The notes beneath the pieces are model-generated. The model was not told where the DNA came from, ran no database searches, and saw only the letters and a list, made by a program, of their open reading frames with translations. The position numbers were made by a program, and so were the translations under genes. 64,000 nt of DNA, taken from positions 120,119,374-120,183,373 of the forward strand of contig OW804098.1 in assembly GCA_942159475.1 (NCBI GenBank), read 5' to 3'. This stretch comes from Sthenelais limicola (taxonomy: Eukaryota > Annelida > Polychaeta > Phyllodocida > Sigalionidae). This document shows positions 1-9,788 of this stretch, one piece after another. Within the stretch, counting starts at the first letter, position 1. Each line of letters begins with the position of its first letter.

Positions 1-326
1 AATGAGAGTAAACATTGGGACATCTTATAAGTGTTTCTACATTTTAAGTTTGATATTCTTATTTTTGAAAAAAAAAAGTTTGCAATTTTGCTTGGCGGAC
101 ATATACTAGTAAATCAACTAAATATACTCTATAACATGACCTTAGAAATAGCATGGATATATGTAATACATGGTCTTGACATTTTGTAAAGGTATTTGTG
201 TTATGAACAACATAAAAGACCTCCAAAAAGGAAAACATTCCCACTAAGACATCATGCGAATAAAACTCTGTGAATATTATCATTTTCAAGACCTGTGACT
301 CATTTTCCTGAAACACATCTCATACA
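1..326 (+). mobile_element. MITE family B copy, left end cut by the window
   Basis: The interior (TATTTTTGAAA followed by TTTGCAATTTT) and the right end (TGACTCATTTTCCTGAAACA) match the copy at 3339-3729 in the same orientation. The left terminus lies outside the window. It is non-coding. The short minus-strand reading frame across it (59-316) is AT-rich chance sequence. The right end reads ACACATCTCAT, a slightly mutated form of the family terminus. Confidence 0.6.
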
Positions 327-1544
327 ATAAATGTACAATAACCAGGGAAAGGACGTCCCCATACCTTAGCTGGCATTTCAAGGACAGACACAATGAATTA
401 GATTGAGGTGCGAGGGGCAGGGACGGGGGGAGGAGATGGTAGTATGAGGGGCGAGGAGCAGGGACAGGGGGAGGAGGTGGTGGTAAGAATGATATTATGG
501 CTGATGTATGGAGTCCTGCTTGATGGACTGATCTAATATGTTTCCCTGGCAACCAGTGGGTGACCTTGGGGTGGACAATGACATGGAGGATGGTGTAAAG
601 GTGGTGTAATATTGTGTAGAAGCCCTGTACATGCTGTTTGTGGCTGTGTAGTGGCCCGGGTAACCATAGGTATTCATAAAAGCCGGGATTGTGTGATGTG
701 TTACAGGCAAATGAGTCATAGGTATGTTTGTTGCTATCCTTTATTTCTATATAGTCAGGTAGATTGGTGCAAAAAAATGCAAGAATTGTTCAAATTGGTA
801 TGAAAGCATGAAATTTGGTACAGTGATAGATTTTGGTATGCTGATTAATTTTGGATATTGACCCATTCTGAAATATTGTTTTCTTGGGTTCTGTTGCCAT
901 GGTAACATTTTTTCAGTGAAATTTTGGCCATTCCCTGGAAATACTGAATTCTAACCAATAATTTGATATGGTATACCCACATAAAGTAGTTTATGGAATA
1001 GTTCTCTAATTTTTCTAACTATTTCAGCTAATCATATGGTTGCTAGGATATGCATGGTTGCTTAGCAACTGATAATAAACTGAAATTTCTCCAAAATGGC
1101 TCATTTTATGTATATTTTATGGGGTAAGGCAATTATTTATGTTCTAAAATATAACATTTATTTAATGATAACATTTTGAGTGATATGCTTCAGCTTTTAG
1201 AATTTCCAAGATGGCCAAGAATTTCCAAATGGTTCTAAGATCCAAAATGGCTGATCAAAAGACCCTTCGGGCCCACTTCCTAGTTGACTTGACTTTAGTT
1301 TGCAAGCTATCAACTTTACATAGATTTTGTTCAGCTCATAATAAAGAGAGAATAAAGTCGTTACAGTTACTACAATAGCAGATGTACAATATTATAGAAC
1401 TTCTACAAAATATATTACCTCATTACTTCTACAGAGATAATGTTGGAATGTTTTGATCGTTGGGGTATCCTAGCATTTCCAAGGTTATTCTATGGGGTAT
1501 ATTTAATTAATTTACAAATTACAAATTAAACATATCACTGTTTT
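327..1544. other. No gene seen; AT-rich intergenic DNA with small repeat remnants
   Basis: No coding region is supported. It contains a purine-rich duplication (405-485), a family B terminus remnant near 691-717 (GTGATGTGTTACAGG then AATGAGTCATAG), and two near-perfect palindromes of RFX/X-box type: GTTGCCATGGTAAC at 893-906 and GTTGCTTAGCAAC at 1057-1069. Short ORFs here are under 75 codons and lack domain-like composition. Confidence 0.5.
405..485. repeat. Two-copy purine-rich minisatellite, 41-bp period
   Basis: Two imperfect copies start at 405 and 446. Both contain the series GCAGGGAC followed by a G tract and AGGAG. The G tracts give weak quadruplex potential on the plus strand. Confidence 0.6.
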
Positions 1545-1822
1545 TTTCGATTTGAGTGAAAAAAAATATGTCAGCTGTGTATATGCTATTTCCAAAGGAA
1601 ATCACATGATTCAATCATCTGAAATTCTGAGAAAATCGGAGAAAAAGCTTTTTTCTCATTGACTCCTGACTAGTGAATGGTAGAACATTTCAGTGGTCCC
1701 TGAAATAAAAACGAATTCTATGACTATATGGTTATTATTGGGTTTTGGGTTTTCCACAACCATGTTCTTCATAAATCCAAAGTTTGAAACAAAATCCATG
1801 ATTCCTTCTTTTTGGATTGAAC
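1545..1822 (+). repeat. Dispersed repeat, copy 1 (partner at 7205-7480)
   Basis: Collinear similarity with 7205-7480, including GTGGTCCCTGAAATAAAAAC, a shared CAACCATGTTCTT block and a shared AAATCCAAAGTTT block. I see no terminal inverted repeat or coding potential, so the class of element is unknown. The ORF at 1693-1902 lies in this repeat and is not supported as a gene because the partner copy does not preserve it. Confidence 0.6.
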
Positions 1823-2299
1823 GCTTACCCTACATATTGACTATAGTTCCCCAGCACCCCACCAGACGGTGCCTGTCTGTCACCACACCCCCTGACCCCT
1901 GACCTTTGACCTCTGTAGGGTGACAGGGTACATGCACCATATGCAGATTAATGATAGGGCTATGGTGGCCCCATCATATGAACCCCTTCCTCTGCCACCC
2001 CCTTTAAATCTCCCTCTATCTCTCCCCATCCACCCACTCCTCCTCTCTTCTAGGGTCTGTTGCATGAGACGTACACTGTCAAGCAAAACGTCTTCATACT
2101 GAACATGTTTGAAGACCGTTTTTTGTCCCCTTTTAGAAGACGTTTTTTTTTCTGTTTGCATCTCCAGAAGTGTTTAGCTACTTCATTAGCGTCTAGGCAT
2201 TAAAAACCGTCTTTAATAGCGTATCAGAATAAGTTTAGATAACCATTCACAAAATCAAACTGCTTAAAATGCTGCTTGCTAAGCTATTTGTCGTGTTGA
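1823..2299. other. No gene seen
   Basis: AT-rich stretch with a pyrimidine-rich part at about 1980-2050 (CCTCTGCCACCCCC and similar). Overlapping small ORFs on both strands here are products of low-complexity sequence. No motif or repeat partner recognised. Confidence 0.4.
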
Positions 2300-2309
2300 G
2301 GTAGAATAT

Positions 2310-2460
2310 TTGTAATACAGAAAAATGAGTCATAAGTGGCATAAGTTGGACTTTAAGATATCATCATATTTGAAATGATTAGAATCAAGCAGGTTCCACT
2401 GATCTAAAAAGTATTTTTATATTTTGTGTATGCATGGACCAAAAAGGTGGCTATATTTTG
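2310..2460 (+). mobile_element. MITE family B, left-part fragment
   Basis: Begins AAAAATGAGTCATAAGTGGC, matching the family B left end, and continues with a degraded form of the AGATATCACCATATTTG segment seen at 3389-3405. The right terminus was not found, so it is truncated or decayed. Confidence 0.5.
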
Positions 2461-2495
2461 TTTATGTCACTTCCTATAGTGAAGAAGTTAGATAT

Positions 2496-2736
2496 ACTCC
2501 ACTATAGCTAAAAAACGGCGCCAACAGGCAAAATTCGTTGCCAACATTTTTAAAAATTCGGAAAATTCGACATGACTAAAAAGTTTTGGGGGATGAGGGG
2601 GTAAAATAGGTTGTTGGCAACACATTTATTTGTTGCCAACAATTGCAAAATATCTAACTTGATTAGATATTTCGTCGCAAAAAATTCGTCGCAGCCGTTT
2701 TTGCCTGTTGGCGCCGTGTTTTACCTATAGTGGAGT
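2496..2736. mobile_element. MITE family C with long terminal inverted repeats
   Basis: A 241-bp element with inverted repeats of about 38 bp. The left end reads ACTCCACTATAG and then CGGCGCCAACAGGCAAAA; the right end is the reverse complement with only a few mismatches. Interior is AT-rich, non-coding, with a second pair of short repeats (TTGCCAACA near 2539 and 2632). The left flank is TA, the expected target of Tc1/mariner-type elements; the right flank is TT, so a TA duplication is not intact. Single copy in this window. Confidence 0.75.
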
Positions 2737-2938
2737 TCCGCTATTACGGTGCAATTCCACTGGATCTTCACCCTTTGTGTTTGCTCTTGTTCCGCTCTTT
2801 TTTTTCCAAAGTGCATAACAAGCGAACTAAGAGCAAAACCAGTTGTCCAATGAAATTGGCTATCGCGCTTTTGTTATGCTCTTAAAATATGATGTTTGCG
2901 CTTCTTTTGGACTACAGTTCAACACAACCAGACATATA

Positions 2939-3175
2939 TGGGTCAGATTTTCAGACAATGTACAATTCGCCTCCACCAATCCTCTCAAATAACTCACATT
3001 TAAGACAGAAATGAGCTTCAAAATACAGTTTAACATAACATAACTGATACTTTAAATCAATTCGATACTAAATATACTCAGATATACCCGGTACTCTTAA
3101 TTTTTCAGCCTAATTTAGGAGAATTTCCTAAATGTGTACAGCTGCCAATTGTACATTTTCTGAAAATCTGACTCA
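2939..3175 (+). mobile_element. MITE family A, complete copy
   Basis: Starts TGGGTCAGATTTTCAGAC and ends with its near-perfect complement (AATTGTACATTTTCTG then AAAATCTGACTCA). About 237 bp. The interior shows the family landmarks CACCAATCCTCTCAAATAA, AAATATACTCAGATATA and CAGCCTAATTTAG. No coding capacity, so it depends on a transposase supplied elsewhere. Other copies are flanked by TA on both sides, pointing to a Tc1/mariner-type transposase. Confidence 0.85.
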
Positions 3176-3180
3176 TTTAT

Positions 3181-3304
3181 TGAATGAATACAATACAGAA
3201 TATAATCAGATTGACCTAGTATGTATCTCCTTATACTCTAATTTAGCAGAATTTGAGAGATGTTTAGAATTGTAGATTGTGCATTGTCTAAAAATCTTAC
3301 CCTT
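3181..3304 (+). mobile_element. MITE family A, right-half fragment
   Basis: Directly follows a complete copy. It carries CTAATTTAGCAGAATTTGAG and ends with a decayed terminus (GTGCATTGTCTAAAAATCTT). It belongs to a subfamily whose distal part reads GTAGATTGTGCATT rather than GCCAATTGTACATT; the same subfamily end is seen near 10,190-10,225 and, inverted, near 6149. Confidence 0.55.
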
Positions 3305-3338
3305 TCCACGGAGGAGAATATGTCTTAAAGTTAGTATT

Positions 3339-3729
3339 TGTGATGTGTTTTAGGAAAATGAGTCATAAGTCGCAAAAATAGATTTCGAGATATCACCATA
3401 TTTGTAAAGAAGAGAACACGCTGGTTCCAATGATAGTGAACACTAGGACACCTAATACGTATTTCTATATTTAACATATTTTTATTTTTGAAACAACAAA
3501 TTTGCAATGATTCTGGATGGGTAATTGCCAAATAAACTCCATGCATAGGCCTTCAAAAACGAAGGATATAATCAATACAATGTCCTGAAATGTGGTACAT
3601 AGATTTATATGATCATACATGATAAACCCTCTAAAAATCAGAACATTTCAATAAAGACATTTTGTGAATAAAACACTATGAAAGATATCAATTTTGCGAC
3701 GTATGACTTATTTTCCTGAAAGACATCAC
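3339..3729 (+). mobile_element. MITE family B, complete copy
   Basis: 391 bp with inverted termini: TGTGATGTGTTTTAGGAAAA then TGAGTCATAAGTCGCAAAA at the left, and TTTTGCGACGTATGACTTAT then TTTCCTGAAAGACATCAC at the right. The interior is AT-rich and non-coding; the minus-strand ORF across it is not conserved in other copies. It lies just left of the motif-rich island at 3.92 kb. Confidence 0.8.
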
Positions 3730-3919
3730 CTTTGTTATGCAGTGGGTCCCGGGACAGACATCCTCATCCTCCAACTCTCTCCCGACCCCTTTCATGATCA
3801 TCTCCCGACCACACTCCTCTCTCCTACCCTCAAATCTCTCTCTCATCTCCCCCGCTCTCCCTCCTCCTGTACCACCCCGGTCCTTATCATCCTTCCATTA
3901 TTCCCCTCAACCCTCCTCA

Positions 3920-4040
3920 ATATCGCCCAATCACGTGGTTCATCACGTGACCTTATTTCCCTTGTCTAGTTCCGGTCGTGGCCACCAGAGCAGCCATGTT
4001 ATCCTGGTAACGCATGCGCTGTGGTGATGTCACTCCATGT
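3920..4040. promoter_or_regulatory. Candidate TATA-less promoter island
   Basis: Within 110 bp there is a CCAAT box (3927-3931), two CACGTG E-boxes (3932-3937, 3944-3949), an ETS-type TTCCGG (3970-3975), an X-box-like palindrome GTTATCCTGGTAAC (3998-4011), an NRF-1-like GCATGCGC (4012-4019) and a CRE-like TGATGTCA (4025-4032). Such clusters are typical of animal TATA-less promoters. No recognisable coding exon follows: a 68-codon plus-strand ORF begins at 4014 with a hydrophobic segment but runs into the MITE at 4144, so I do not call it a gene. The cluster could also be chance in a short GC-richer stretch. Confidence 0.35.
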
Positions 4041-4143
4041 TGCTATCTGTTTCTTGCCCTCTTTGTGACTGTCATCTTTCTTCTGCTGTGCACTCGCTTG
4101 CTCGGACCTCCATTCCGATTGTTTTTCTTTGTACTCTCTCGTA

Positions 4144-4377
4144 TGAGTCAGATTTTCAGAAAATGTACAATTGGCAGATATACACATTTAGTAAGTCTAC
4201 TACATTTGGCTGAAAAATGATGAATACTGGGTATATTTGAGTACATTTGGTATCGTATTTATTTTAAGTTTGTTTTGTAATGTTAAACTGCATTTTGAAG
4301 GTAAGTTCTGTCTTAAATGGGGGTTATTTGAGAGGATTGTTGAAGATGAATTGTACATTTTCTGAAAATCTGACCCG
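4144..4377 (-). mobile_element. MITE family A, complete copy
   Basis: Termini TGAGTCAGATTTTCAGAAAA at the left and TTCTGAAAATCTGACCCG at the right, flanked by TA on both sides. Inverted relative to the 2939 copy: the segment related to the CACCAATCC landmark is near the right end. Non-coding. The 251-codon ORF starting at 4280 begins in its right half and continues into the CT repeat; it is an artefact. Confidence 0.85.
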
Positions 4378-4380
4378 TAT

Positions 4381-5030
4381 CTGTCTTTCTTCTCCCTCTC
4401 TCTCTCTTGTCTCTGTCTCCTTCCTCTCCTCTCTCCTTCCACTCTGTTTCCTCTTTCTACTATTATATCTCTCTGCTCTTTCTCTCCCTCTCTCTCTCTC
4501 CTCTCTCCCCCTCTCCCTCTCTCCCTCTCCCCCTCCTCTCTCCTCTCTCTCCCTCTCTCTCGTCTCTGTCTCCTTCCTCTCTCTTCCCAGTCTGTTTCTT
4601 CTTTCTACTATCATTTCCTCTCTGCTCTCTCCCTCTCTCTCCTCTCTCTCCTCTTTCTCCTCTTTCTCCTCTCTCTCCCTCTCTCTCTCCTCTCTCTCTC
4701 CTCTCTCTCCTCTCTGTCCCTCCCTCTCTCCTCTCTCTCCCCCTCTCTCTCCTCTCTCTTGTCTCTGTCTCTTCCCTCTCCCCTCTCTCTCACCTCTCTC
4801 CTCTCTCTCCCTCTCTATTTCTCCTCTCTCTCCTCCCTCTCTCCTCTCTCTCCTCTCTCTCCCTCTCTATTTCTCCTCTCTCTCCCTCCCTCTCTCCTCT
4901 CTCTCCTCTCTCTCCCTCTCTATTTCTCCTCTCTCCCCTCTTCCCCCTCCCCTCTCTCTCCCCTCTCTCCTCTCTCCCCTCTCTCCCCTCTCTCCCCTCT
5001 CCCCTCTCTCCTCTCTATCCCTTTTGATTG
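4381..5030. repeat. CT-rich microsatellite, about 650 bp
   Basis: Almost pure pyrimidine on the plus strand, made of CTCTCTCC-like and CTCTCTCCCT-like units with interspersed TATTTCTCCTC. Long frames on both strands (Ser/Leu/Pro-rich on plus, Arg/Glu-rich on minus) are consequences of the repeat. Extended homopurine/homopyrimidine tracts of this kind can form triplex (H-DNA) structures. It sits between two family A MITEs. Confidence 0.9.
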
Positions 5031-5074
5031 TGTAGTACCATCCATCATATGTTTGTGGTATGATAATACAACTA

Positions 5075-5743
5075 TGGGTCAGATTTTCAGAAAATGTAAA
5101 ATTCAACTTCGCCAATCGTCTCAATTAAACCAAATTTTAGATGAAAATAAAGATCAAAATACAGGTCAACCTAGCCTAACAGATTGCTAGAATTTTTTTA
5201 TTTTTTTTTAAATATTTTATTGGCTGAAACAGTTTAACAATTATTATTTGTATAAAGAAAGACGCATGACTGACAAGATGCAGTTATATTTTGTGCGTTG
5301 CCATGACCAAGTAAATAAGATTCTACAGAAAAATTATCATCGTTGCATGTGCTATATCGTTCACATTCAGATTAAAGAAAAATTCAAAATTATACAGTCT
5401 TACAGATAGATGTTATTATTCGTCAAGCTTTTTTCTATATTTCCATCTCATCTACACCTTAGACCCTTTATATTAGATCATAGGAATCACCTACAGATTT
5501 TTCAAGGTTCCGTTCTATCATCGCCGCAATACAATCATAAAAACAGTCAGACATTTAAAAACAAAAAGAGCAAATTTCAAGTCAGCAATTCATTAATCAA
5601 TGCAATCAATGCAATAACAAATATACTCGAAGTTACATAGTATCATAAATAATTGATATAATTGGCTAAATTGCCGCCTAATTTAGCAGAATTGACTAAA
5701 TGTGTACAGCTGCCAATTGTACATTTTCAGAAAATCTGACCCG
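5075..5743 (+). mobile_element. MITE family A interrupted by a later insertion
   Basis: The left part (5075-~5191) starts TGGGTCAGATTTTCAGAAAA and the right part (~5605-5743) ends CAGAAAATCTGACCCG, with TA on both outer sides. Together they give one family A element. Between the AACAGATTGCTAGAAT stretch and the AACAAATATACTCG landmark there are about 410 bp of foreign sequence, described separately. The insertion therefore postdates the MITE. Confidence 0.75.
5192..5605 (-). mobile_element. 5'-truncated retroelement 3' end nested in a MITE
   Basis: The left border is T-rich (T runs at 5193-5209) followed by AAATATTTTATTGG. Read on the minus strand, this is AATAAAATATTT followed by an A-rich tail, resembling the 3' end of the LINE at 11,181 (AATAAAATTTCTTT then A20). 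The rest looks like AT-rich 3' UTR; the 76-codon plus-strand ORF inside has no recognised similarity. Target-site duplication is not clear. The boundaries are inferred by alignment to intact family A copies. Confidence 0.5.
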
Positions 5744-6148
5744 TATATATTTCATTGTTATTATTGTTAACATTTAACTCCAAGAATAACGAGTGCTTTC
5801 TTGGAGTGCAGAAAACTCCTGACTCAGCAGAAAACAGAGACGGTGTCTTCTAACAAAACGCAATGCGCAGATTAGCATGTTGCGAACATGATAACAAGGT
5901 AAGTTTGGGATTGGAATATAATTTATTTACCAAGTTGTACTACAAGTAAGGAGATGACACATGGGTAAGCAGGCTCATGATTTTTAAACAGATTTTATTA
6001 TGAAGAGAGTTATTCTTATCAAGTTTTTCGTAACAGGACATTTTTAATGGGAATTATTTTCTTTCGGGGAAGCAAGATATATACTGAACCATTTTCCTCT
6101 TTTACCCTTTCGATGGAATGAACCCTGCTTAGATGCTTAGGGAGATAT
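5744..6148. other. No gene seen
   Basis: Unique AT-rich sequence. A splice-donor-like AAG/GTAAGT occurs at 5896-5904 after a GC-richer 130-bp stretch, but there is no open frame with recognisable content, so I do not call an exon. Confidence 0.4.
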
Positions 6149-6377
6149 TGGGTCAGAGTTTCCGAAAATGCACAATCTACAGTTCTACACATTTCCCAAA
6201 TTCTGCTAAATTAGAGTGAGAAATGATAAATACTGAGTATATCTGTGTGTATTCTGTATTGTATTCATCCAATAAATCTGTTTGGTTATGTTGAACTGTA
6301 CTTTGAACCTGATTTTTGTCTTAAATTTGGGCTATTTGAGGGGATTGATTGAGGCCAATTGTACATTTTCTGAAGAC
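6149..6377 (-). mobile_element. MITE family A, complete but diverged copy
   Basis: Starts TGGGTCAGAGTTTCCGAAAA and ends CCAATTGTACATTTTCTGAA. It has the subfamily segment CACAATCTACAGTTCTACAC at the left and the segment related to GGATTGATGAAGGC at the right, so it is inverted relative to the 2939 copy. The right terminus is decayed after TGAAGAC. Confidence 0.75.
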
Positions 6378-7204
6378 TTTTTAAATACTATTATATCCCA
6401 ATTTTTTAAAATGTCATATTACCAGTGACGGTTACCGCTAGAATAGGGGAGTTGCATGTCTCTGTTGAAACCTCACCTACACATATTTGGCAACATTTTA
6501 ATCGAAAATGGCAAGATTGTTTTCACCAATATCAGAGCATGTAAAAACGATCTATGAAAACCAAATGCATGATGGGAAAGATGGGAACTTGTGTCATGGG
6601 AACATGTATGACACAGGGATATTGACATTAGATCATTGATAAATATTCCATGCTGAACTTTGCATGTTGTCCATAGGTTTTAGACCGTACCATTAGTCCC
6701 ATAATTCCATGCGAATCCAGATTCAAAATGGTGGCTATATCCCCTATTAATACAAATTTATCTCCATGATACATAACCCTCAATACAATGTTGCGTACAT
6801 AGCAGTGCTATACAGCAAAGTTGTACCAAAAAGAATTGGAAATCTATTAGCAAATTAAAATCAATACAAAAACTTCATTGGCTAAATAGAACTACAACTT
6901 CAAGAGCTCCATCTAAGTTACATTCAATCTTAAGATAAATACCAGCGTTGTCAGCACTGCAGCAGGCGGGAATTCAAGGAACTAATGCATGAAACCATAG
7001 AAGTCAATATATTTTGTTCAAACTTTGTATTGAGAAAGAACATGGGTGGGGGAATACAAAATGGCAAAAAAACTGGATGTTATCATATTTTGTTGTGTTT
7101 TAGGGATGAGTGAAGTTTACTTCCCTTCACTATTGATTTCAATGGGGAAACTCATTGTGATACAAGTTTAGCTGAATAACTTTTTTTTAGTTCAATGACC
7201 CCTT
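6378..7204. other. No gene seen
   Basis: AT-rich, no open frame of note, no tandem structure recognised. The composition resembles 830-1540, which also precedes a copy of the dispersed repeat, so the repeat may extend further left than the part I could align by eye. Confidence 0.35.
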
Positions 7205-7480
7205 ATTTGTTTTAATTGGGAAGGTAGAATAACATGTCAGCAATGTATATGCATATTTTAAAGAAAATCGTATGATTCAATCACATACTATTGGGGAAAA
7301 TGCAGAAAATACCCGATTTCCCATAGACTTCTATAGTGAACAGTAGTAAATTACAGTGGTCCCTGAAATAAAAACTAGTCCAATGACATATGGTTTTGGG
7401 GGGCTTTTTGGGTTTCCCCAACCATGTTCTTTCTAAATCCAAAGTTTAAAGAAAATTCCATGATTCATTCATTTTTTAAG
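7205..7480 (+). repeat. Dispersed repeat, copy 2 (partner at 1545-1822)
   Basis: Same order of blocks as copy 1: ATGTCAGCAATGTATATGC, GTGGTCCCTGAAATAAAAAC, CAACCATGTTCTTT, AAATCCAAAGTTT and CATGATTCATTC. Diverged by substitutions and small indels. Non-coding. Confidence 0.6.
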
Positions 7481-7654
7481 TAAACACTGGTATTTACCTT
7501 TAATGTATAACCTAAGACATAATCATAGAGATATTAGCCTACATATTATCAGGATGGGTTCACATACTATAATTATTGGAAACAATCTCAGTAACTCAAA
7601 TAGATTCCTAAGAAATTCCAAGTAATCCATATTTTGGAGTTGCCAGCTTTAGTT

Positions 7655-8875
7655 CACCATAGTCTGACACAATCTTGTCTATATTGTGCTGTAGCAAGCT
7701 ATAGCAGGTATAAAACGTCTCACTATAGTCTGACACAATCTTGTCTATATTGTACTGCAGCAAGCTATAGCAGGTATAAAACGTCTCACTGTAGTCTATA
7801 TTGTGCTGCAGCAAGCTATAGTTAGGTACAAAACGTCACAATCTTGTCTATATTGTGCTGCAGCAAGCTATAGCAGGTATAAAACATCACAATCTTGTCT
7901 ATATTGTGCTGCAGCAAGCTATAGCAGGTATAAAACATCACACTATATAGTCTGACACACCCTTGTCTATAAAACTACATTCTCTACTATTATAGCAGGT
8001 ATAAAACATCACAATATTGTCTATAAAACTACATTCTCTACTATTATAGCAGGTATAAAACATCACAATATTGTCTATAAAACTACATTCTCTACTATTA
8101 TAGCAGGTATAAAACATCACAATATTGTCTATAAAACTACATTCTCTACTATTATAGCAGGTATAAAACATCACAATATTGTCTATAAAACTACATTCTC
8201 TACTATTATAGCAGGTATAAAACATCACAATATTGTCTATATTGTGCTGCAGCAAGCTATAGCAGGTATAAAACATCTCAATCTTGTCTATAATCTGCTG
8301 CAGTAAGCTATAGCAGGTATAAAACATCTCAATCTGGTCTATATTGTGCTGCAGCAAGCTATAGCAGGTATAAACATCTCAAGCTTGCCTATATTGTGCT
8401 CTAGCCAGCTATAGCAGGTATAAAACATCACAATCTTGTCTATAATCTGCTGCAGCAAGCTATAGCAGGTATAAAACGTCTCAATCTGGTCTATATTGTG
8501 CTGCAGCAAGCTATAGCAGGTATAAAACATCACAATATTGTCTATATTGTGCTGCAGCAAGCTATATAATAGCAGGTATAAAACGTCTCAATCCTGTCTA
8601 TATCATGCTGTAGCAAGCTATAGCAGGTATAAAACATCACAATATTGTCTATATTGTGCTGCAGCAAGCTATATAATAGCAGGTATAAAACGTCTCAATC
8701 TTGTCTATATTGTGCTGCAGCAAGCTATAGCATGTATAAAACATCACAATCTGGTCTATATTGTGCTCTAGCCAGCTATAACAGGTATAAAACATCTCAA
8801 TCTTGTCTCTATTGTGCTGTAGCAAGCTATAACAGGTATAAAACGTCTCGTGGATACTCCTTAGTCTGGCACAAT
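7655..8875. repeat. Tandem array of 51-54 bp units, about 22 copies
   Basis: The core unit (51 bp) contains GTCTATATTGTGCTGCAGCA, AGCTATAGCAGG and TATAAAACATCACAATCTT. Five consecutive units around 7962-8230 are a 54-bp variant in which the GTGCTGCAGCAAGC part is replaced by AAAACTACATTCTCTACTAT. Each unit includes a TATAAAA string. ORFs on both strands (7608-8984) are phase artefacts: 51 and 54 are multiples of three, so frames stay open without being genes. The array ends in TCTCGTGGATACTCC and then a lone AGTCTGGCACAATC. Confidence 0.9.
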
Positions 8876-9464
8876 CAATATCATAGCCAGAGATAAATGT
8901 AAATTGGAATTGGAGAAGACAGAAATTGATCAGGCAGAATGTCAGTGAGGGGAAAAAGTGGGATAAAAATCCTGCTGCACACATATAATGATGTCAGTGT
9001 TAAACTAGACCCAGCCAGTCAATGTTACTCGCTCCCGGACTGAGACTGTCTGCATTAAAACTACATTCTCTACTATTACAACAAAAGAAATAATATAAAA
9101 TTGACTCATAATAAAGTGGCTAAGATCGCTGAGAATAAAAATCGGGATTTGTGAAAAATATAACAAGAATTTGGTTTAAGATATGCCAGGTGTTTTCAAA
9201 CATATTTCGAATTGTTTCAAACTATCCTGGGCTGCTTTTCATTACGATTAGTTAATGGAGATGAGTACAGTGAAGGCCTGATATGGTTTCATTTTGAAAC
9301 GGAGGTAACTGGGTGAGAACGACGCACTGACACAGGACGTCACAAAAATTGGATTTCTGTAATTTTGACCAAACTCTAATAGATGTGTTTTGCGATCGGC
9401 AAGTGCCACTTTATGTTCATACGTTTGAGTTCAACAACCTTACTACAAATCGGTAATGGGGGGA
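8876..9464. other. No gene seen
   Basis: Unique sequence apart from a 23-bp string at 9056-9078 that is identical to the insert carried by the 54-bp units of the neighbouring array. A GC-richer stretch lies at 9000-9050. No ORF supported. Confidence 0.4.
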
Positions 9465-9587
9465 TTTACCGGAAGTGTGCAATTTGCCTTCACCAATCCT
9501 TTTAAATTACCGAGATTTCAGACAAAAATGAAATTCAATATACAGTGAAAGATAACCTAGTTAGTATTTTGTCTTAAATTTAACATC

Positions 9588-9599
9588 AGCTAGGAACAG
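9588..9599 (+). repeat. 12-bp target-site duplication, left
   Basis: AGCTAGGAACAG, repeated exactly at 9789-9800 on the other side of a 189-bp insertion. Direct duplication of this length is typical of LINE-mediated retrotransposition. Confidence 0.75.
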
Positions 9600-9788
9600 G
9601 TGAGTGAGTGAGATTGGTTTCTTTACGCCCTTATCAACACTTTGAAGTGTTATATCAAGGGCGGGAGAGCTGAGAGGGAGGCAGTTTATGATCATACCCA
9701 GGAAATAGAGATAGAGAAGAAGGGAGAGAGAGACAGAGAAAAGAGACAGAAAGGCCCTTTAAGGTCTCACCCAGGACCAGGCACTTTA
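9600..9788 (+). mobile_element. SINE-like insertion with hairpin, 189 bp
   Basis: Flanked by exact 12-bp direct repeats. It starts GTGAGTGAGTGAGATTGG and then TTTACGCCC, a start similar to interspersed repeats I know from gastropods. It holds a two-part stem: CGCCCTT (9626-9632) pairs with AAGGGCG (9657-9663), and AACACTT (9636-9642) pairs with AAGTGTT (9645-9651) around a 2-nt loop. A purine-rich GAGA tract follows, then AAGGTCTCACCCAGGACCAG. I see no clear A/B box of a tRNA promoter and no A tail, so the exact class is uncertain. Confidence 0.6.

Noticed and set aside
4014..4220. 68-codon ORF with hydrophobic start downstream of the promoter-like island
   Set aside because: Its second half is MITE sequence, and I see no splice donor or homologous domain.
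4280..5190. Long Ser/Leu/Pro-rich and Arg/Glu-rich ORFs
   Set aside because: Translation of a CT/GA microsatellite in all frames; no gene features.
7655..8875. Series of TATA boxes as a multi-promoter element
   Set aside because: TATAAAA recurs only because it is part of the tandem unit; no initiator or downstream gene is visible.
7608..8984. Several ORFs with repeated Phe-Tyr-Thr-Cys-Tyr motifs
   Set aside because: Products of a tandem array whose 51- and 54-bp units are multiples of three; open in both strands, no conserved start.
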